Source: Flavobacterium sp.
GTDB taxonomy: Bacteria > Bacteroidota > Bacteroidia > Flavobacteriales > Flavobacteriaceae
DNA: 64,000 nucleotides
NCBI GenBank assembly: GCA_014379405.1
Contig: JACMLU010000018.1
Coordinates: 186,001-250,000 of the forward strand
Direction of reading: 5' to 3'
Below are positions 53,391 to 64,000 of this stretch, in pieces (the first letter of the stretch is position 1; every line of letters starts with the position of its first letter). A program made the translations under genes and the position numbers. Under the pieces are notes generated by a model. It did not search any database. It was not told the origin of the DNA and saw nothing but the letters and a program-made list of their open reading frames with translations.

Positions 53391-55685
53391 ATGAACCAAG
53401 ATTATATAAAAGCAGACAGTTGGTCCATCATTGAAGAAGGATTTGATGTGGAAAGTGTAAAATCTTCCGAAAGTCTTTTCAGTATTGGCAACGGAGCGAT
53501 GGGACAACGTGCTAATTTTGAAGAAAACTACACTGGTGAAACCTTTCAAGGAAGTTATATCGCAGGCGTTTATTATCCTGATAAAACAAAAGTGGGCTGG
53601 TGGAAAAATGGGTATCCAGAATATTTCGCCAAAGTCTTGAACGCTCCAAACTGGATCGGAATCGACATCGAAATCAATGATGAAAACCTTGATTTGAATA
53701 CTTGCACGGCAGTTAAAAACTTTCGTCGCGAATTGAATATGAAAGAAGGTTGGTACAACCGTTCTTTTGAAGCGACTTTAAAAAATGGAACCGAAATTGC
53801 CGTAAATGTGCGTCGTTTTCTTTCTATGGATTCAGATGAAGTTGGGGTTATCAATTATGAAATCACCGCTTTGAACAAGGATGCAAAAATAGTTTACAAA
53901 CCCTATATCGACGCTGGGATTCAAAATGAAGATGCCAACTGGGAAGAAAAATTCTGGGAAACTCTTGAAATTAAAAGAACCGGAAATGAAGCTTTTGTGA
54001 CAGCTCAAACCCACAAAACCCATTTTAAGGCGACAACTTTTATGCAAAACAGCATTTTAGTCAATGGCAAAAATGGAAACATTTCACCTTCAAACATCAA
54101 AACGGGTACTGATAAAATTCAATTTTCATACGATGTCATTATTGGAAAAGGAGAAAGTTCATCAATCCAAAAAATAGGTGGTTATACCGTTTCTTTTAAC
54201 CATTCCAACACACTTTCTGCTGCAGCTGATGCTATAAAAGCAGCTTTAGAAAAAGGATATGACAAATTGTTAGAAGAGCAAATTACAGCTTGGGCAAAAA
54301 TTTGGGAAATGTCGGATATTACTATTGATGGTGACGTAAAAGCACAACAAGGGATTCGTTTCAATATTTTTCAGTTGAACCAAACCTATTCCGGAAAAGA
54401 TTCTCGTTTGAATATTGGTCCAAAAGGTTTTACCGGCGAAAAATACGGTGGTTCCACGTATTGGGACACTGAAGCCTATTGCATTCCATTTTATATGGCA
54501 ACCAAAGACCAGCAAGTAGCCCGAAATTTATTGACTTACCGTTTCAATCAACTGGACAAAGCCATTGAAAATGCCGAGAACAATCTGGGTTTCAAAAACG
54601 GTGCTGCTTTGTATCCAATGGTAACGATGAACGGTGAAGAATGCCACAACGAATGGGAAATCACCCACGAGGAAATCCACAGAAATGGCGCGATTGCATT
54701 TGCTATTTTCAACTACCACCGTTTCACCGGAGATTACAGCTATATTCCAGAAAAAGGATTGGAAGTTTTGATTGGAATTGCCCGTTTTTGGTATCAAAGA
54801 GCCAATTTTTCGAAGGACAAAAACCAATTCGTGATTCTGGGAGTTACCGGCCCTAACGAATACGAAAACAATGTAAACAATAATTTTTACACCAATTACA
54901 TTGCCAAATGGTGCATTGATTATGCTTTTGACCAAGTTCAAAAAGTCTTGCTGGAATATCCTTCAGACCATAAACGAATTATGGAAAAAGTAAAATTATC
55001 TGACACTGAAATCCAAGATTGGAAAAATGTATCTAGCAATATGTACTTTCCAAAATCTGAAGAATTAGGCATTTATTTGCAACAAGACGGATTTTTGGAC
55101 AAAGATTTAGTGTTGGTAAAAGATTTGGACAAAAGCCAAAGACCCATCAACCAGAAATGGTCTTGGGACAGAATTTTGCGTTCGCCTTACATCAAACAAG
55201 CGGATGTATTGCAAGGATTTTACTTCTTTGAAGACCATTTCTCGACCGAAGAATTAAAACGTAATTTCGAATTTTACGAAGCCTTTACCGTTCACGAAAG
55301 TTCGCTTTCTCCTTGTGTCCATTCGATTCAAGCGGCTAAATTGGACAAAATGGACATGGCCTACACTTTCTATCTAAGAACTTCAAGACTGGACTTGGAC
55401 GACTACAATAAGGAAGTGGAAGAAGGTTGCCACATCACCTCGATGGCGGGAACTTGGATGAGTATTGTAGAAGGTTTTGGCGGAATGCGTGTAAAAGACA
55501 ACACCCTTCATTTTTCGCCAAAAATCCCAAAAGAATGGACGGGTTATTCTTTTAAGATTAATTTTAGAAACCAAATTTTGAAGGTTTCCATTAATCACGA
55601 AGAAACCCTTTTTGAGCTTGAAGGCAACAAAAATCTGACTGTTTTTGTCAATGGAGAGCCTGTTTCAATTAAAGCAAAAATTTAA
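53391..55685 (+). CDS. GH65 glycoside phosphorylase (maltose phosphorylase type)
   Basis: 764 residues, no signal peptide (MNQDYIKADSWSIIEEGFD), cytoplasmic. N-terminal beta-sandwich, helical linker, alpha/alpha-barrel and C-terminal sheet. The general acid region is GEECHNEWEITHEEIHRNG (Glu421 in HNEW). TYWDTEAYCIPFYMAT and the phosphate-loop-like HESSLSPCVHSI are standard GH65 features. Phosphorolyses maltose to beta-glucose 1-phosphate and glucose; kojibiose or trehalose phosphorylase is less likely because the neighbours are maltose genes. Followed after 22 bp by GH97. Confidence 0.92.
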   Translation: MNQDYIKADSWSIIEEGFDVESVKSSESLFSIGNGAMGQRANFEENYTGETFQGSYIAGVYYPDKTKVGWWKNGYPEYFAKVLNAPNWIGIDIEINDENLDLNTCTAVKNFRRELNMKEGWYNRSFEATLKNGTEIAVNVRRFLSMDSDEVGVINYEITALNKDAKIVYKPYIDAGIQNEDANWEEKFWETLEIKRTGNEAFVTAQTHKTHFKATTFMQNSILVNGKNGNISPSNIKTGTDKIQFSYDVIIGKGESSSIQKIGGYTVSFNHSNTLSAAADAIKAALEKGYDKLLEEQITAWAKIWEMSDITIDGDVKAQQGIRFNIFQLNQTYSGKDSRLNIGPKGFTGEKYGGSTYWDTEAYCIPFYMATKDQQVARNLLTYRFNQLDKAIENAENNLGFKNGAALYPMVTMNGEECHNEWEITHEEIHRNGAIAFAIFNYHRFTGDYSYIPEKGLEVLIGIARFWYQRANFSKDKNQFVILGVTGPNEYENNVNNNFYTNYIAKWCIDYAFDQVQKVLLEYPSDHKRIMEKVKLSDTEIQDWKNVSSNMYFPKSEELGIYLQQDGFLDKDLVLVKDLDKSQRPINQKWSWDRILRSPYIKQADVLQGFYFFEDHFSTEELKRNFEFYEAFTVHESSLSPCVHSIQAAKLDKMDMAYTFYLRTSRLDLDDYNKEVEEGCHITSMAGTWMSIVEGFGGMRVKDNTLHFSPKIPKEWTGYSFKINFRNQILKVSINHEETLFELEGNKNLTVFVNGEPVSIKAKI

Positions 55686-55707
55686 TAAACCCTAAAATCA
55701 GTTGTAA

Positions 55708-57822
<2,115 letters not shown>

Positions 57823-57827
57823 ATTTA

Positions 57828-57861
57828 AAAGTCGGTTTACAACTGTAAGCTGACTTTTTTT
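57828..57861 (+). terminator. Terminator-like hairpin after GH97
   Basis: A 13-bp stem with two wobbles (57828-57840 with 57844-57856) ends in TTTTTTT. The following GH13 gene starts only 16 bp later, so this may allow partial read-through. Confidence 0.65.
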
Positions 57862-57876
57862 AACAAATTAAAGAAA

Positions 57877-59751
57877 ATGAAAAAATACATTTTACTTCTT
57901 TCACTCTTCATCAATTTTGTTTCGAATGCACAAATTGATCGTGTTGAACCGCCATTTTGGTGGAGTGATATGCATCTTTCGGAAGTTCAAATTATGTTCT
58001 ACGGAAAGAATATTGCACAAAATCAAATAACGGTTTCAAACGGATTGGTTATCAAAAACATTCAAAAAACGGAGAATCCAAATTATGTTTTTGTAACCAT
58101 CGATACTAAAAATGTTACGGCTCAAGATTTTGTGTTTACTTTTAAAAATGGCAAAAAATCATTTACTCAAAATTATGCTCTAAAATCGAGAAGAGAAAAT
58201 TCTAAATTCCGCAAAAGCTTCGATGCCTCGGATGTAATTTATCTCATTATGCCCGATCGTTTTGCCAATGGAAATCCAAATAACGACAGTTCAAAAGACA
58301 CCAACGAAAAGGCAAATCGCTCCATTCCCGGCGGAAGACATGGCGGTGACATTGAAGGAATTATCAAAAACCTGGATTACATCAAAGAATTGGGCGCAAC
58401 AGCGCTTTGGCCAACACCTCTTTGTGAAGACAACGATGAAACCCATTCCTATCACGGTTACGGCCAATCGGATGTTTATAAAATTGATCCGCGTTACGGA
58501 ACGAATGAAGAATACCTTCAATTGTCATCCGAATTACACAAACGTGGGATGAAAAATATCATGGATTATGTTACCAATCATTGGGGTTGGAAACATTGGA
58601 TGTACAACGATTTACCAACATACGATTGGATTCATCAATTTCCAGGTTATTCCCAATCCAATTACAGAATGACTACTCAATTTGACAAAAATGCTTCCAA
58701 AATTGACACCAAAAATTGTATGGACGGTTGGTTTGTACCTTCGATGCCCGATTTGAATCAATCGAATCCATTGGTTTTAAATTATTTGACTCAAAATGCA
58801 ATTTGGTGGATTGAATATGCCGATTTAGATGGTTTCCGTGTGGACACCTATTCATACAATGACAAAGTTGGAATTTCTAAATGGACGAAAGCTATAACCG
58901 ACGAATATCCCAATTTTAATATTGTTGGCGAGGTATGGATGCACGACCAAGCCCAAATGTCGTATTGGCAAAAAGACAGTAAAATTGGTGCGATTGAAAG
59001 TTTTAATTCTAATTTGCCAAGTGTAATGGATTTTACATTACATGATGCTATTGGAAATGTTTTTAACGAAAATAATCCGTCTTGGGACAAAGGAATGATT
59101 CAGGTTTACGACAATTTTGTAAACGATTTTCTATATCCAAATCCAAATAACTTATTAGTGTTTGCAGAAAATCACGATACAGGTCGTTTTAATGAAATTT
59201 ATAAAAACGATTTCAAAAAATACCAAATGGCAATGACTTTAATTGCCACTATTCGTGGAATTCCGCAATTGTATTATGGTTCAGAAATCGGTATGAATGG
59301 CGATAAAGGAAAAGGCGATGCCGATATTAGAAAAGATTTTCCTGGTGGTTGGGATGGCGACACAAACAATGCTTTTACCAAACAAGGCAGAACGGCAGAA
59401 CAACAAAAATTTTTCGATTTTAGTTCCAAATTATTCACATGGAGAAAATCGGCAGCAGTAATTCATTCCGGAAAAACAACGCATTATATTCAGGAAAACA
59501 ATGTGTATGTCTATTTTAGATACAATGACCCGAGTCCCGATAATTATCGGGACGAATTGGCGAAGCAAAAGCAAACTGTAATGGTTGTTATCAATAATAA
59601 CCCTGAAAAACAAACAATAAAAACCAGTCGATTCAAGGAGAATATCCAAAATTTCAAATCAGGTAAAGAGGTTTTAACGGATAAATCATTTGATTTAAAA
59701 GATGAAATTGAAATAGACGGAAAGTCAGCTTTGATTTTAGAATTGAAATAA
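57877..59751 (+). CDS. Periplasmic GH13 maltodextrin hydrolase (neopullulanase/cyclomaltodextrinase type, SusA-like)
   Basis: 624 residues with a signal peptide (LLLSLFINFVSNAQ). An N-terminal beta domain of the cyclomaltodextrinase kind (RVEPPFWWSDMHLSEVQIMF) precedes the GH13 barrel. Asp323 in DGFRVDTYSY is the nucleophile, Glu352 in NIVGEVWMHDQ the acid/base, and Asp434 in FAENHDTGR the transition-state residue. Opening motif VIYLIMPDRFANGNPNND is typical. Hydrolyses imported oligosaccharides in the periplasm, like SusA. The gene at 60046 is a clear paralogue without a signal peptide. Confidence 0.93.
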   Translation: MKKYILLLSLFINFVSNAQIDRVEPPFWWSDMHLSEVQIMFYGKNIAQNQITVSNGLVIKNIQKTENPNYVFVTIDTKNVTAQDFVFTFKNGKKSFTQNYALKSRRENSKFRKSFDASDVIYLIMPDRFANGNPNNDSSKDTNEKANRSIPGGRHGGDIEGIIKNLDYIKELGATALWPTPLCEDNDETHSYHGYGQSDVYKIDPRYGTNEEYLQLSSELHKRGMKNIMDYVTNHWGWKHWMYNDLPTYDWIHQFPGYSQSNYRMTTQFDKNASKIDTKNCMDGWFVPSMPDLNQSNPLVLNYLTQNAIWWIEYADLDGFRVDTYSYNDKVGISKWTKAITDEYPNFNIVGEVWMHDQAQMSYWQKDSKIGAIESFNSNLPSVMDFTLHDAIGNVFNENNPSWDKGMIQVYDNFVNDFLYPNPNNLLVFAENHDTGRFNEIYKNDFKKYQMAMTLIATIRGIPQLYYGSEIGMNGDKGKGDADIRKDFPGGWDGDTNNAFTKQGRTAEQQKFFDFSSKLFTWRKSAAVIHSGKTTHYIQENNVYVYFRYNDPSPDNYRDELAKQKQTVMVVINNNPEKQTIKTSRFKENIQNFKSGKEVLTDKSFDLKDEIEIDGKSALILELK

Positions 59752-59781
59752 AAACTATCCCGTTGGGTGCAATTAACAATT

Positions 59782-59808
59782 AACCCTGTTCGCAAGAATG
59801 GGGTTTTT
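59782..59808 (+). terminator. Terminator with GNRA-type loop after the periplasmic GH13 gene
   Basis: A 10-bp stem with two wobbles (59782-59791 with 59796-59805) is closed by GCAA and followed by T residues. The rest of the 59752-60045 gap holds only the promoter core below. Confidence 0.65.
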
Positions 59809-60013
59809 GTTTGGAGCAAAACGACTCTTTAAAAAAAAACAGCAATCGTCTTCCTTTTTTATCTCTTCAACAGATTTGCACAAAATGGCATTCTGTAATA
59901 CCAAATAGCAATAAACAAAATAGTTCAATGAAGAAAAATGCTCCACTAATACGAAAGTGAAATTGCTTTTTTATTGAGTGAAAATAAAATGGTCGCAAAG
60001 AAAAATCTACTTT

Positions 60014-60021
60014 TATATTTG
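60014..60021 (+). promoter_or_regulatory. -7 promoter core for the second GH13 gene
   Basis: TATATTTG is an exact match to TAnnTTTG. It ends 24 bp before the ATG, so the mRNA leader is very short and an unseen upstream signal-peptide start is excluded; the upstream frame also meets a stop (TGA) at 60028. Confidence 0.55.
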
Positions 60022-60045
60022 TATTTTTGATTTTTAACGAAATTT

Positions 60046-61848
60046 ATGAAGTCCAACTCGCTTTTGACAATCGAACGAATAGAACCCCCATTTTGGTATA
60101 TTGGGATGCACAATCCCATATTGCAAATAATGTGTTATGGGAAAAACATAGCCAAACTCCAAGTTTCTATTTCTAATTCGACACCCATCATAAAAGTACA
60201 GCGAACTGAAAATCCGAACTATCTTTTCATTACGATAAACACTAAAAACAGTCCTCCAACAGAGTTTTACTTTATTTTCAAAGAAAAAGATAAGGTAGTT
60301 TTAACCCAAAAATATTCTCTAAAACAACGCAAAGAGAATTCAGCACAACGCAAAAGCTTTGAGTCTTCAGATGTATTGTATTTGTTGATGCCCGATCGTT
60401 TTTCTAACGGGAATTCGAACAATAAAAACGATGTTTCTACTACCGAAAAATACAACCGAAAATTACCCGAGGGCAGACACGGTGGAGACATACAAGGCAT
60501 CATCAATCATCTGGATTACATCCAAGAATTAGGCGCAACAACCATTTGGAGTACTCCACTTTGCGAAGACAACGATACCGAATGTTCCTATCATACTTAT
60601 GCTCAATCCGATGTCTATAAAATTGACCCGCGTTATGGAACCAATGAAGATTACTTAAAATTATCCTCAGAAATTCACAGGCGAAAAATGAAATTGATAA
60701 TGGATTATGTGACCAATCACTGGGGATTAGAACATTGGATGATAAAAGATTTACCCACTCAAGACTGGATTAACCAGTTCGAAAATTACACCCAAACCAA
60801 TCACAAAAGAACTCTTGTTCACGATATTAACGCCTCTCAAATCGACACCAAAATCTGTTTCGATGGCTGGTTTGTTCCTACAATGCCAGATTTGAACCAA
60901 CGAAATCCTTTAGTATTAAACTATCTTACCCAAAATGCCATTTGGTGGATTGAATATGCCGAGTTGGACGGTTTCAGGGTGGATACCTATAATTATGCCG
61001 ATCCAGAAGCCATTGCAAAATGGACCAAAGCCATCACCGAGGAATATCCCAATTTCAACATTGTTGGCGAAATTTCGATGCGCGATCAAGCCCAAATCTC
61101 CTATTGGCAAAAAGACAGTCCAATAGGTAAAATTCGAAATTTTAATTCCCATTTACCGAGCGTAATGGATTTTATTTTATCGGATGCGCTGTTGACTATT
61201 TTCAATGAAGATGGCAATTGGGAAACCGGAATGATCAGGATCTACAACAATTTTACCAATGATTTTCTGTATCCAAACCCTAACAATTTGTTGATTTTTG
61301 CCGAAAATCACGACACTCATCGAGTGAATCACGTTTACCTCAACGACATTCGAAAATACAAAATGGTGATGGCGCTAATTGCCACTGTTCGAGGAACTCC
61401 CCAATTGTATTACGGTTCCGAGGTAGGAATGGCAGGAAACAAAGACAATGGCGATGCCGATATTCGTCAAGATTTTCCCGGAGGTTGGGAGGGTGATGCT
61501 ATTAATGCTTTTACCAAAGCAGGAAGAACGCCAGGCCAAAACGAGTATTTCGATTTCACTTCCAAGCTGTTCAATTGGAGAAAAAACAAATCGGTGGTTC
61601 ATTTCGGAAAAATGACACATTACATTCCCGAAGACAATACTTATGTCTATTTCAGACACAATTCTAACGAAAGTGTAATGGTTTTATTCAACAACAACGA
61701 TGAAATCAAAACACTAAAAACGGATCGTTTCATAGAAAATATCCAAAATTTTAAAACCGGAAAAAACGTTTCCACAGACGAAATTATTGATATTACTAAT
61801 GAAATTATTTTGGAAGCTAAATCAGCCTTAATTTTAGAATTAAAATAA
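60046..61848 (+). CDS. GH13 maltodextrin hydrolase paralogue without signal peptide
   Basis: 600 residues. Strongly similar along its whole length to the gene at 57877, with the same N-terminal domain (RIEPPFWYIGMHNPILQIMC) and the catalytic triad Asp313 (DGFRVDTYNY), Glu342 (NIVGEISMRDQ) and Asp423 (FAENHDTHRV). The N-terminus MKSNSLLTIERIEPP lacks a hydrophobic segment, so the enzyme should stay in the cytoplasm. It could process maltodextrins that pass the inner membrane, or glycogen. It has its own promoter core and overlaps the next gene by one base. Confidence 0.92.
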   Translation: MKSNSLLTIERIEPPFWYIGMHNPILQIMCYGKNIAKLQVSISNSTPIIKVQRTENPNYLFITINTKNSPPTEFYFIFKEKDKVVLTQKYSLKQRKENSAQRKSFESSDVLYLLMPDRFSNGNSNNKNDVSTTEKYNRKLPEGRHGGDIQGIINHLDYIQELGATTIWSTPLCEDNDTECSYHTYAQSDVYKIDPRYGTNEDYLKLSSEIHRRKMKLIMDYVTNHWGLEHWMIKDLPTQDWINQFENYTQTNHKRTLVHDINASQIDTKICFDGWFVPTMPDLNQRNPLVLNYLTQNAIWWIEYAELDGFRVDTYNYADPEAIAKWTKAITEEYPNFNIVGEISMRDQAQISYWQKDSPIGKIRNFNSHLPSVMDFILSDALLTIFNEDGNWETGMIRIYNNFTNDFLYPNPNNLLIFAENHDTHRVNHVYLNDIRKYKMVMALIATVRGTPQLYYGSEVGMAGNKDNGDADIRQDFPGGWEGDAINAFTKAGRTPGQNEYFDFTSKLFNWRKNKSVVHFGKMTHYIPEDNTYVYFRHNSNESVMVLFNNNDEIKTLKTDRFIENIQNFKTGKNVSTDEIIDITNEIILEAKSALILELK

Positions 61849-62534
61849 TGAATCCCATTCTCAAAATTGGACATCGCGGAGCAAAAGGACATAAACCCGA
61901 AAACACCTTAATTTCTTTCCAAAAAGCCATCGATTTGAAAGTTGACGGTATCGAACTCGACGTACATTTGAGTTCAGATGGAGAAATAATCGTTATTCAT
62001 GATGAAACAATTGATAGAACCACCAAAGGAAAAGGTTTTGTAAATAAACTATCTTTGCCCGAATTGAAGGTGTGCCGGATAGAAAATGAGCACGAAATCC
62101 CAACGTTGACAGAAGTTTTTGATTTGATAAACCAACAATGTTTGGTCAATATCGAAATCAAGGGAAAAGGAATGATGAAACATGTAGTGGAGTTGATTGA
62201 ATCGTATGTGGAAACAAAAAACTGGAAATACGACCAATTTTTGATTTCAAGTTTCGACTGGATCTCATTGTTGGACATTCATTTGCTCAATCCCGAAATT
62301 CCTTTGGGCGTTTTGACAGAATATGATTTGGAGCTTGCTTTTGCTTTCGCCAAATTCATTGATGCCAAATCAGTTCACGTCCATTATCATTTATTATCCG
62401 AAAAAATGACGGTGCAAATGCAAGAAGAAGGCTTTCAAGTTTTCGCTTGGACCGTCAATGAACCGGAAGACATTCAAAAAATAAAATCATTCAACGTAAA
62501 CGGAATCATTTCCGATTTTCCAGATAGAATATGA
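61848..62534 (+). CDS. Glycerophosphodiester phosphodiesterase family protein
   Basis: 228 residues, no signal peptide. GDPD TIM barrel: catalytic His in IGHRGAKGHKPENTLISF near residue 8, metal-binding Glu and Asp in GIELDVHLSSDG, second catalytic His in VIHDETIDRTTKGKG. C-terminal VFAWTVNEPEDIQKI and GIISDFPD are standard. Splits glycerophosphodiesters into alcohol and glycerol 3-phosphate. The start overlaps the GH13 stop by one base and the end overlaps the next gene by four, so translation is coupled; no functional link to starch is obvious. Confidence 0.94.
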   Translation: MNPILKIGHRGAKGHKPENTLISFQKAIDLKVDGIELDVHLSSDGEIIVIHDETIDRTTKGKGFVNKLSLPELKVCRIENEHEIPTLTEVFDLINQQCLVNIEIKGKGMMKHVVELIESYVETKNWKYDQFLISSFDWISLLDIHLLNPEIPLGVLTEYDLELAFAFAKFIDAKSVHVHYHLLSEKMTVQMQEEGFQVFAWTVNEPEDIQKIKSFNVNGIISDFPDRI

Positions 62535-63739
62535 ACCAGAATTTTGACATTATAATTGTAGGCGGTGGAGCTGCGGGATTTTTTACAGCAATCAATATTG
62601 TGGAGAAAAATCCGAAACTAAAAGTAGCCATTCTAGAACGTGGAAGCGAAGTCTTGTCAAAAGTTCGCGTTTCTGGTGGTGGTAGATGCAACGTGACGCA
62701 CGCCTGTTTTGAACCCAACGAATTGGTAAAATTTTATCCTCGTGGCGAGAAAGAATTGCGCGGTCCTTTTCATCAATTTTGTTCCGGAGATACAGTCGAA
62801 TGGTTCAGCAATCACGGTGTGGAACTCAAAATTGAAGACGATGGCCGCATGTTTCCTGTTTCGAATTCATCACAAACCATCATTGATTGTTTTCTCAAAG
62901 CGACTCAAAAATTAGGAATTGCCGTTTTGACTGGACAAAGTGTTCAATCTATTTTCAAAAAAGACAACTGCTGGAAAATTGAAACCCAAAAAGAAAATTA
63001 CATCACCGAAAAGTTAATTCTTGCCACGGGAAGCAACCCGAAAATTTGGGAAATGCTGCAAACTTTTGGTCACGCCATTGTAAATCCCGTTCCTTCCTTG
63101 TTTACTTTCAACATCAAAGATTCGAGAATAAAAGAGCTGCCGGGAGTTTCGGCAATTGTTTCAGTAAAAGTAAAAGACACTAAATTGACCTCTACTGGTC
63201 CTTTGTTAATCACGCATTGGGGAATGAGCGGCCCGGCAATTTTGAGAATGTCGGCTTGGGGCGCACGAATTTTATTCGAGAAAAATTATCAATTTACCAT
63301 TTTCGTCAATTGGCTGAATGACATTGATACAGAAGATGCCGAAAAAATCCTCAAAGAATTAAAGCAAGAACACGCCAAAAAAGCGGTTTCCAAGAAATCA
63401 CCATTCGACTTTCCGAATAGACTTTGGGAAAGTTTGGTTATGGCTTCCAATATTCCAGAGGAAACCAAATGGGCAGATTTGTCGAAAATTCAACTGCAAA
63501 ATTTAGCTAATCAATTGACGAATTCGAGTTTTCAAGTCAATGGAAAAAGTACTTTTAAGGAAGAATTTGTTACTGCAGGAGGAATTGATTTAAAGGAAAT
63601 CAACTTTAAAACTATGGAAAGTAAACTCCACGAAAATCTTTATTTTGCTGGAGAAATCGTGAATATTGACGCCATAACTGGGGGATTTAACTTTCAGAAT
63701 GCTTGGACTAGTGGTTTTATTGTAGCGAGTAATTTTTAA
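62531..63739 (+). CDS. HI0933/YhiN-family FAD-dependent oxidoreductase
   Basis: 402 residues. Rossmann dinucleotide motif IIIVGGGAAGFFTAINI at residues about 7-23, family signature VSGGGRCNVTHA near residue 55, and the C-terminal FAGEIVNIDAITGGFNFQNAW FAD-contact region (quoted in part as ITGGFNFQNAW). Conserved flavoprotein family; the substrate is not known and no function is assigned. Starts four bases inside the GDPD gene. Confidence 0.92.
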   Translation: MNQNFDIIIVGGGAAGFFTAINIVEKNPKLKVAILERGSEVLSKVRVSGGGRCNVTHACFEPNELVKFYPRGEKELRGPFHQFCSGDTVEWFSNHGVELKIEDDGRMFPVSNSSQTIIDCFLKATQKLGIAVLTGQSVQSIFKKDNCWKIETQKENYITEKLILATGSNPKIWEMLQTFGHAIVNPVPSLFTFNIKDSRIKELPGVSAIVSVKVKDTKLTSTGPLLITHWGMSGPAILRMSAWGARILFEKNYQFTIFVNWLNDIDTEDAEKILKELKQEHAKKAVSKKSPFDFPNRLWESLVMASNIPEETKWADLSKIQLQNLANQLTNSSFQVNGKSTFKEEFVTAGGIDLKEINFKTMESKLHENLYFAGEIVNIDAITGGFNFQNAWTSGFIVASNF

Positions 63740-63791
63740 GACTTCGTTCTATTACATCAAAACTGAATACTAAAAATCCGACCACTGATCA

Positions 63792-64000
63792 CTATTTATT
63801 CAACCACCAAATACTGGCATTCAAAACTGTGGCAAAACTCACCCAAAGCAGGTAAGGAATAAATAAATAACTCGCTATTTTATTGATTTTGGCGAATTTC
63901 ATATAAGTTTCATAAATCATTAACCACAAGATTATTATTTCCAATCCAGCCAACATTGGGTTTTTCAAACCAAAAAACAAAAACGACCACAAGGCGTTCA
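63792..64000 (-). CDS. TspO/MBR-family membrane protein (5' end outside window)
   Basis: The last 69 codons are visible; the frame is open to the window edge. NALWSFLFFGLKNPMLAGLE and SYLFIPYLLWVSFATVLNAS are the fourth and fifth helices of the TspO/translocator family, with the tryptophan-rich ending IWWLNK. These proteins bind porphyrins or cholesterol-like ligands in membranes. It converges with the flavoprotein gene. Confidence 0.88.
   Translation of the reverse strand, partial: NALWSFLFFGLKNPMLAGLEIIILWLMIYETYMKFAKINKIASYLFIPYLLWVSFATVLNASIWWLNK

Overview
The window comes from a member of the Bacteroidota, most likely Flavobacterium or a close relative. The evidence is AT-rich DNA, exact TAnnTTTG promoter cores, SusC/SusD-type uptake genes, Bacteroidota-style lipoproteins, type IX secretion (T9SS) sorting domains, and an arabinose regulator of the Nudix-related AraR kind. 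Almost every gene serves capture or breakdown of plant polysaccharides.

Layout. (1) 1-14711 is a block of glycoside hydrolases on the + strand: GH43, GH43, GH31, a decayed GH43, a 1360-residue GH98 enzyme with many accessory domains, a GH127/GH146-type beta-L-arabinofuranosidase, and GH43-CBM6. The mix suggests a branched arabinose- and xylose-containing polymer such as glucuronoarabinoxylan. No SusC/SusD pair lies beside these enzymes inside the window. (2) 14854-19065 (- strand) holds a sodium/sugar symporter, galT and galK, with a divergent GntR-type regulator. (3) 20516-31808 is the arabinose block: transketolase, divergent araR, GH51 arabinofuranosidase plus GH43, then araB-araD-araA and an aldose 1-epimerase. 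(4) 31809-36400 is a scarred region: an AraC 3' remnant, a promoter/operator, a transposase remnant, a GH2 lipoprotein, a 193-bp element bounded by the same inverted repeat, and an intact AraC regulator. (5) 36507-38494 encodes mannonate oxidoreductase and mannonate dehydratase for uronic acids. (6) 38832-41416 is an acetate permease plus acetyl-CoA synthetase. (7) 41486-61848 is a starch/maltodextrin locus: secreted GH13, SusE, SusD and SusC on the - strand; LacI regulator, sugar MFS transporter, beta-phosphoglucomutase, GH65, GH97 and two paralogous GH13 enzymes on the + strand. (8) 61848-64000 is general metabolism (GDPD phosphodiesterase, HI0933-type flavoprotein, TspO).

How it works together. 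Arabinan/xylan side chains are trimmed outside the cytoplasm by the GH43, GH51, GH127/146, GH31 and GH98 enzymes. Arabinose enters, probably by the symporter, and goes through araA, araB and araD to D-xylulose 5-phosphate and then transketolase. A recurring 19-bp dyad, AARTGT-N7-ACAYTT, lies upstream of araR (twice), the GH51 gene, araB, the symporter and the GH98 gene. This is a coherent candidate AraR regulon read directly from the sequence. A second signal, an ACAATCGGTTGT-like dyad overlapping the -33 element, recurs at three places. In the starch locus the T9SS-secreted GH13 cuts starch, SusC/D/E import fragments, periplasmic GH97/GH13 shorten them, the MFS carrier imports maltose, and GH65 with PgmB converts it to glucose and glucose 6-phosphate.

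A second theme is gene decay at locus edges: a 5'-truncated GH43, a 30-residue GH51 tail, an AraC tail, a frameshifted transposase and a possible C-terminal loss in another GH43. No rRNA, tRNA, CRISPR array or intact mobile element was seen. I found no clearly new enzyme system. The least explained items are the two operator families, the mosaic around the GH2 gene, and the GH98 architecture.
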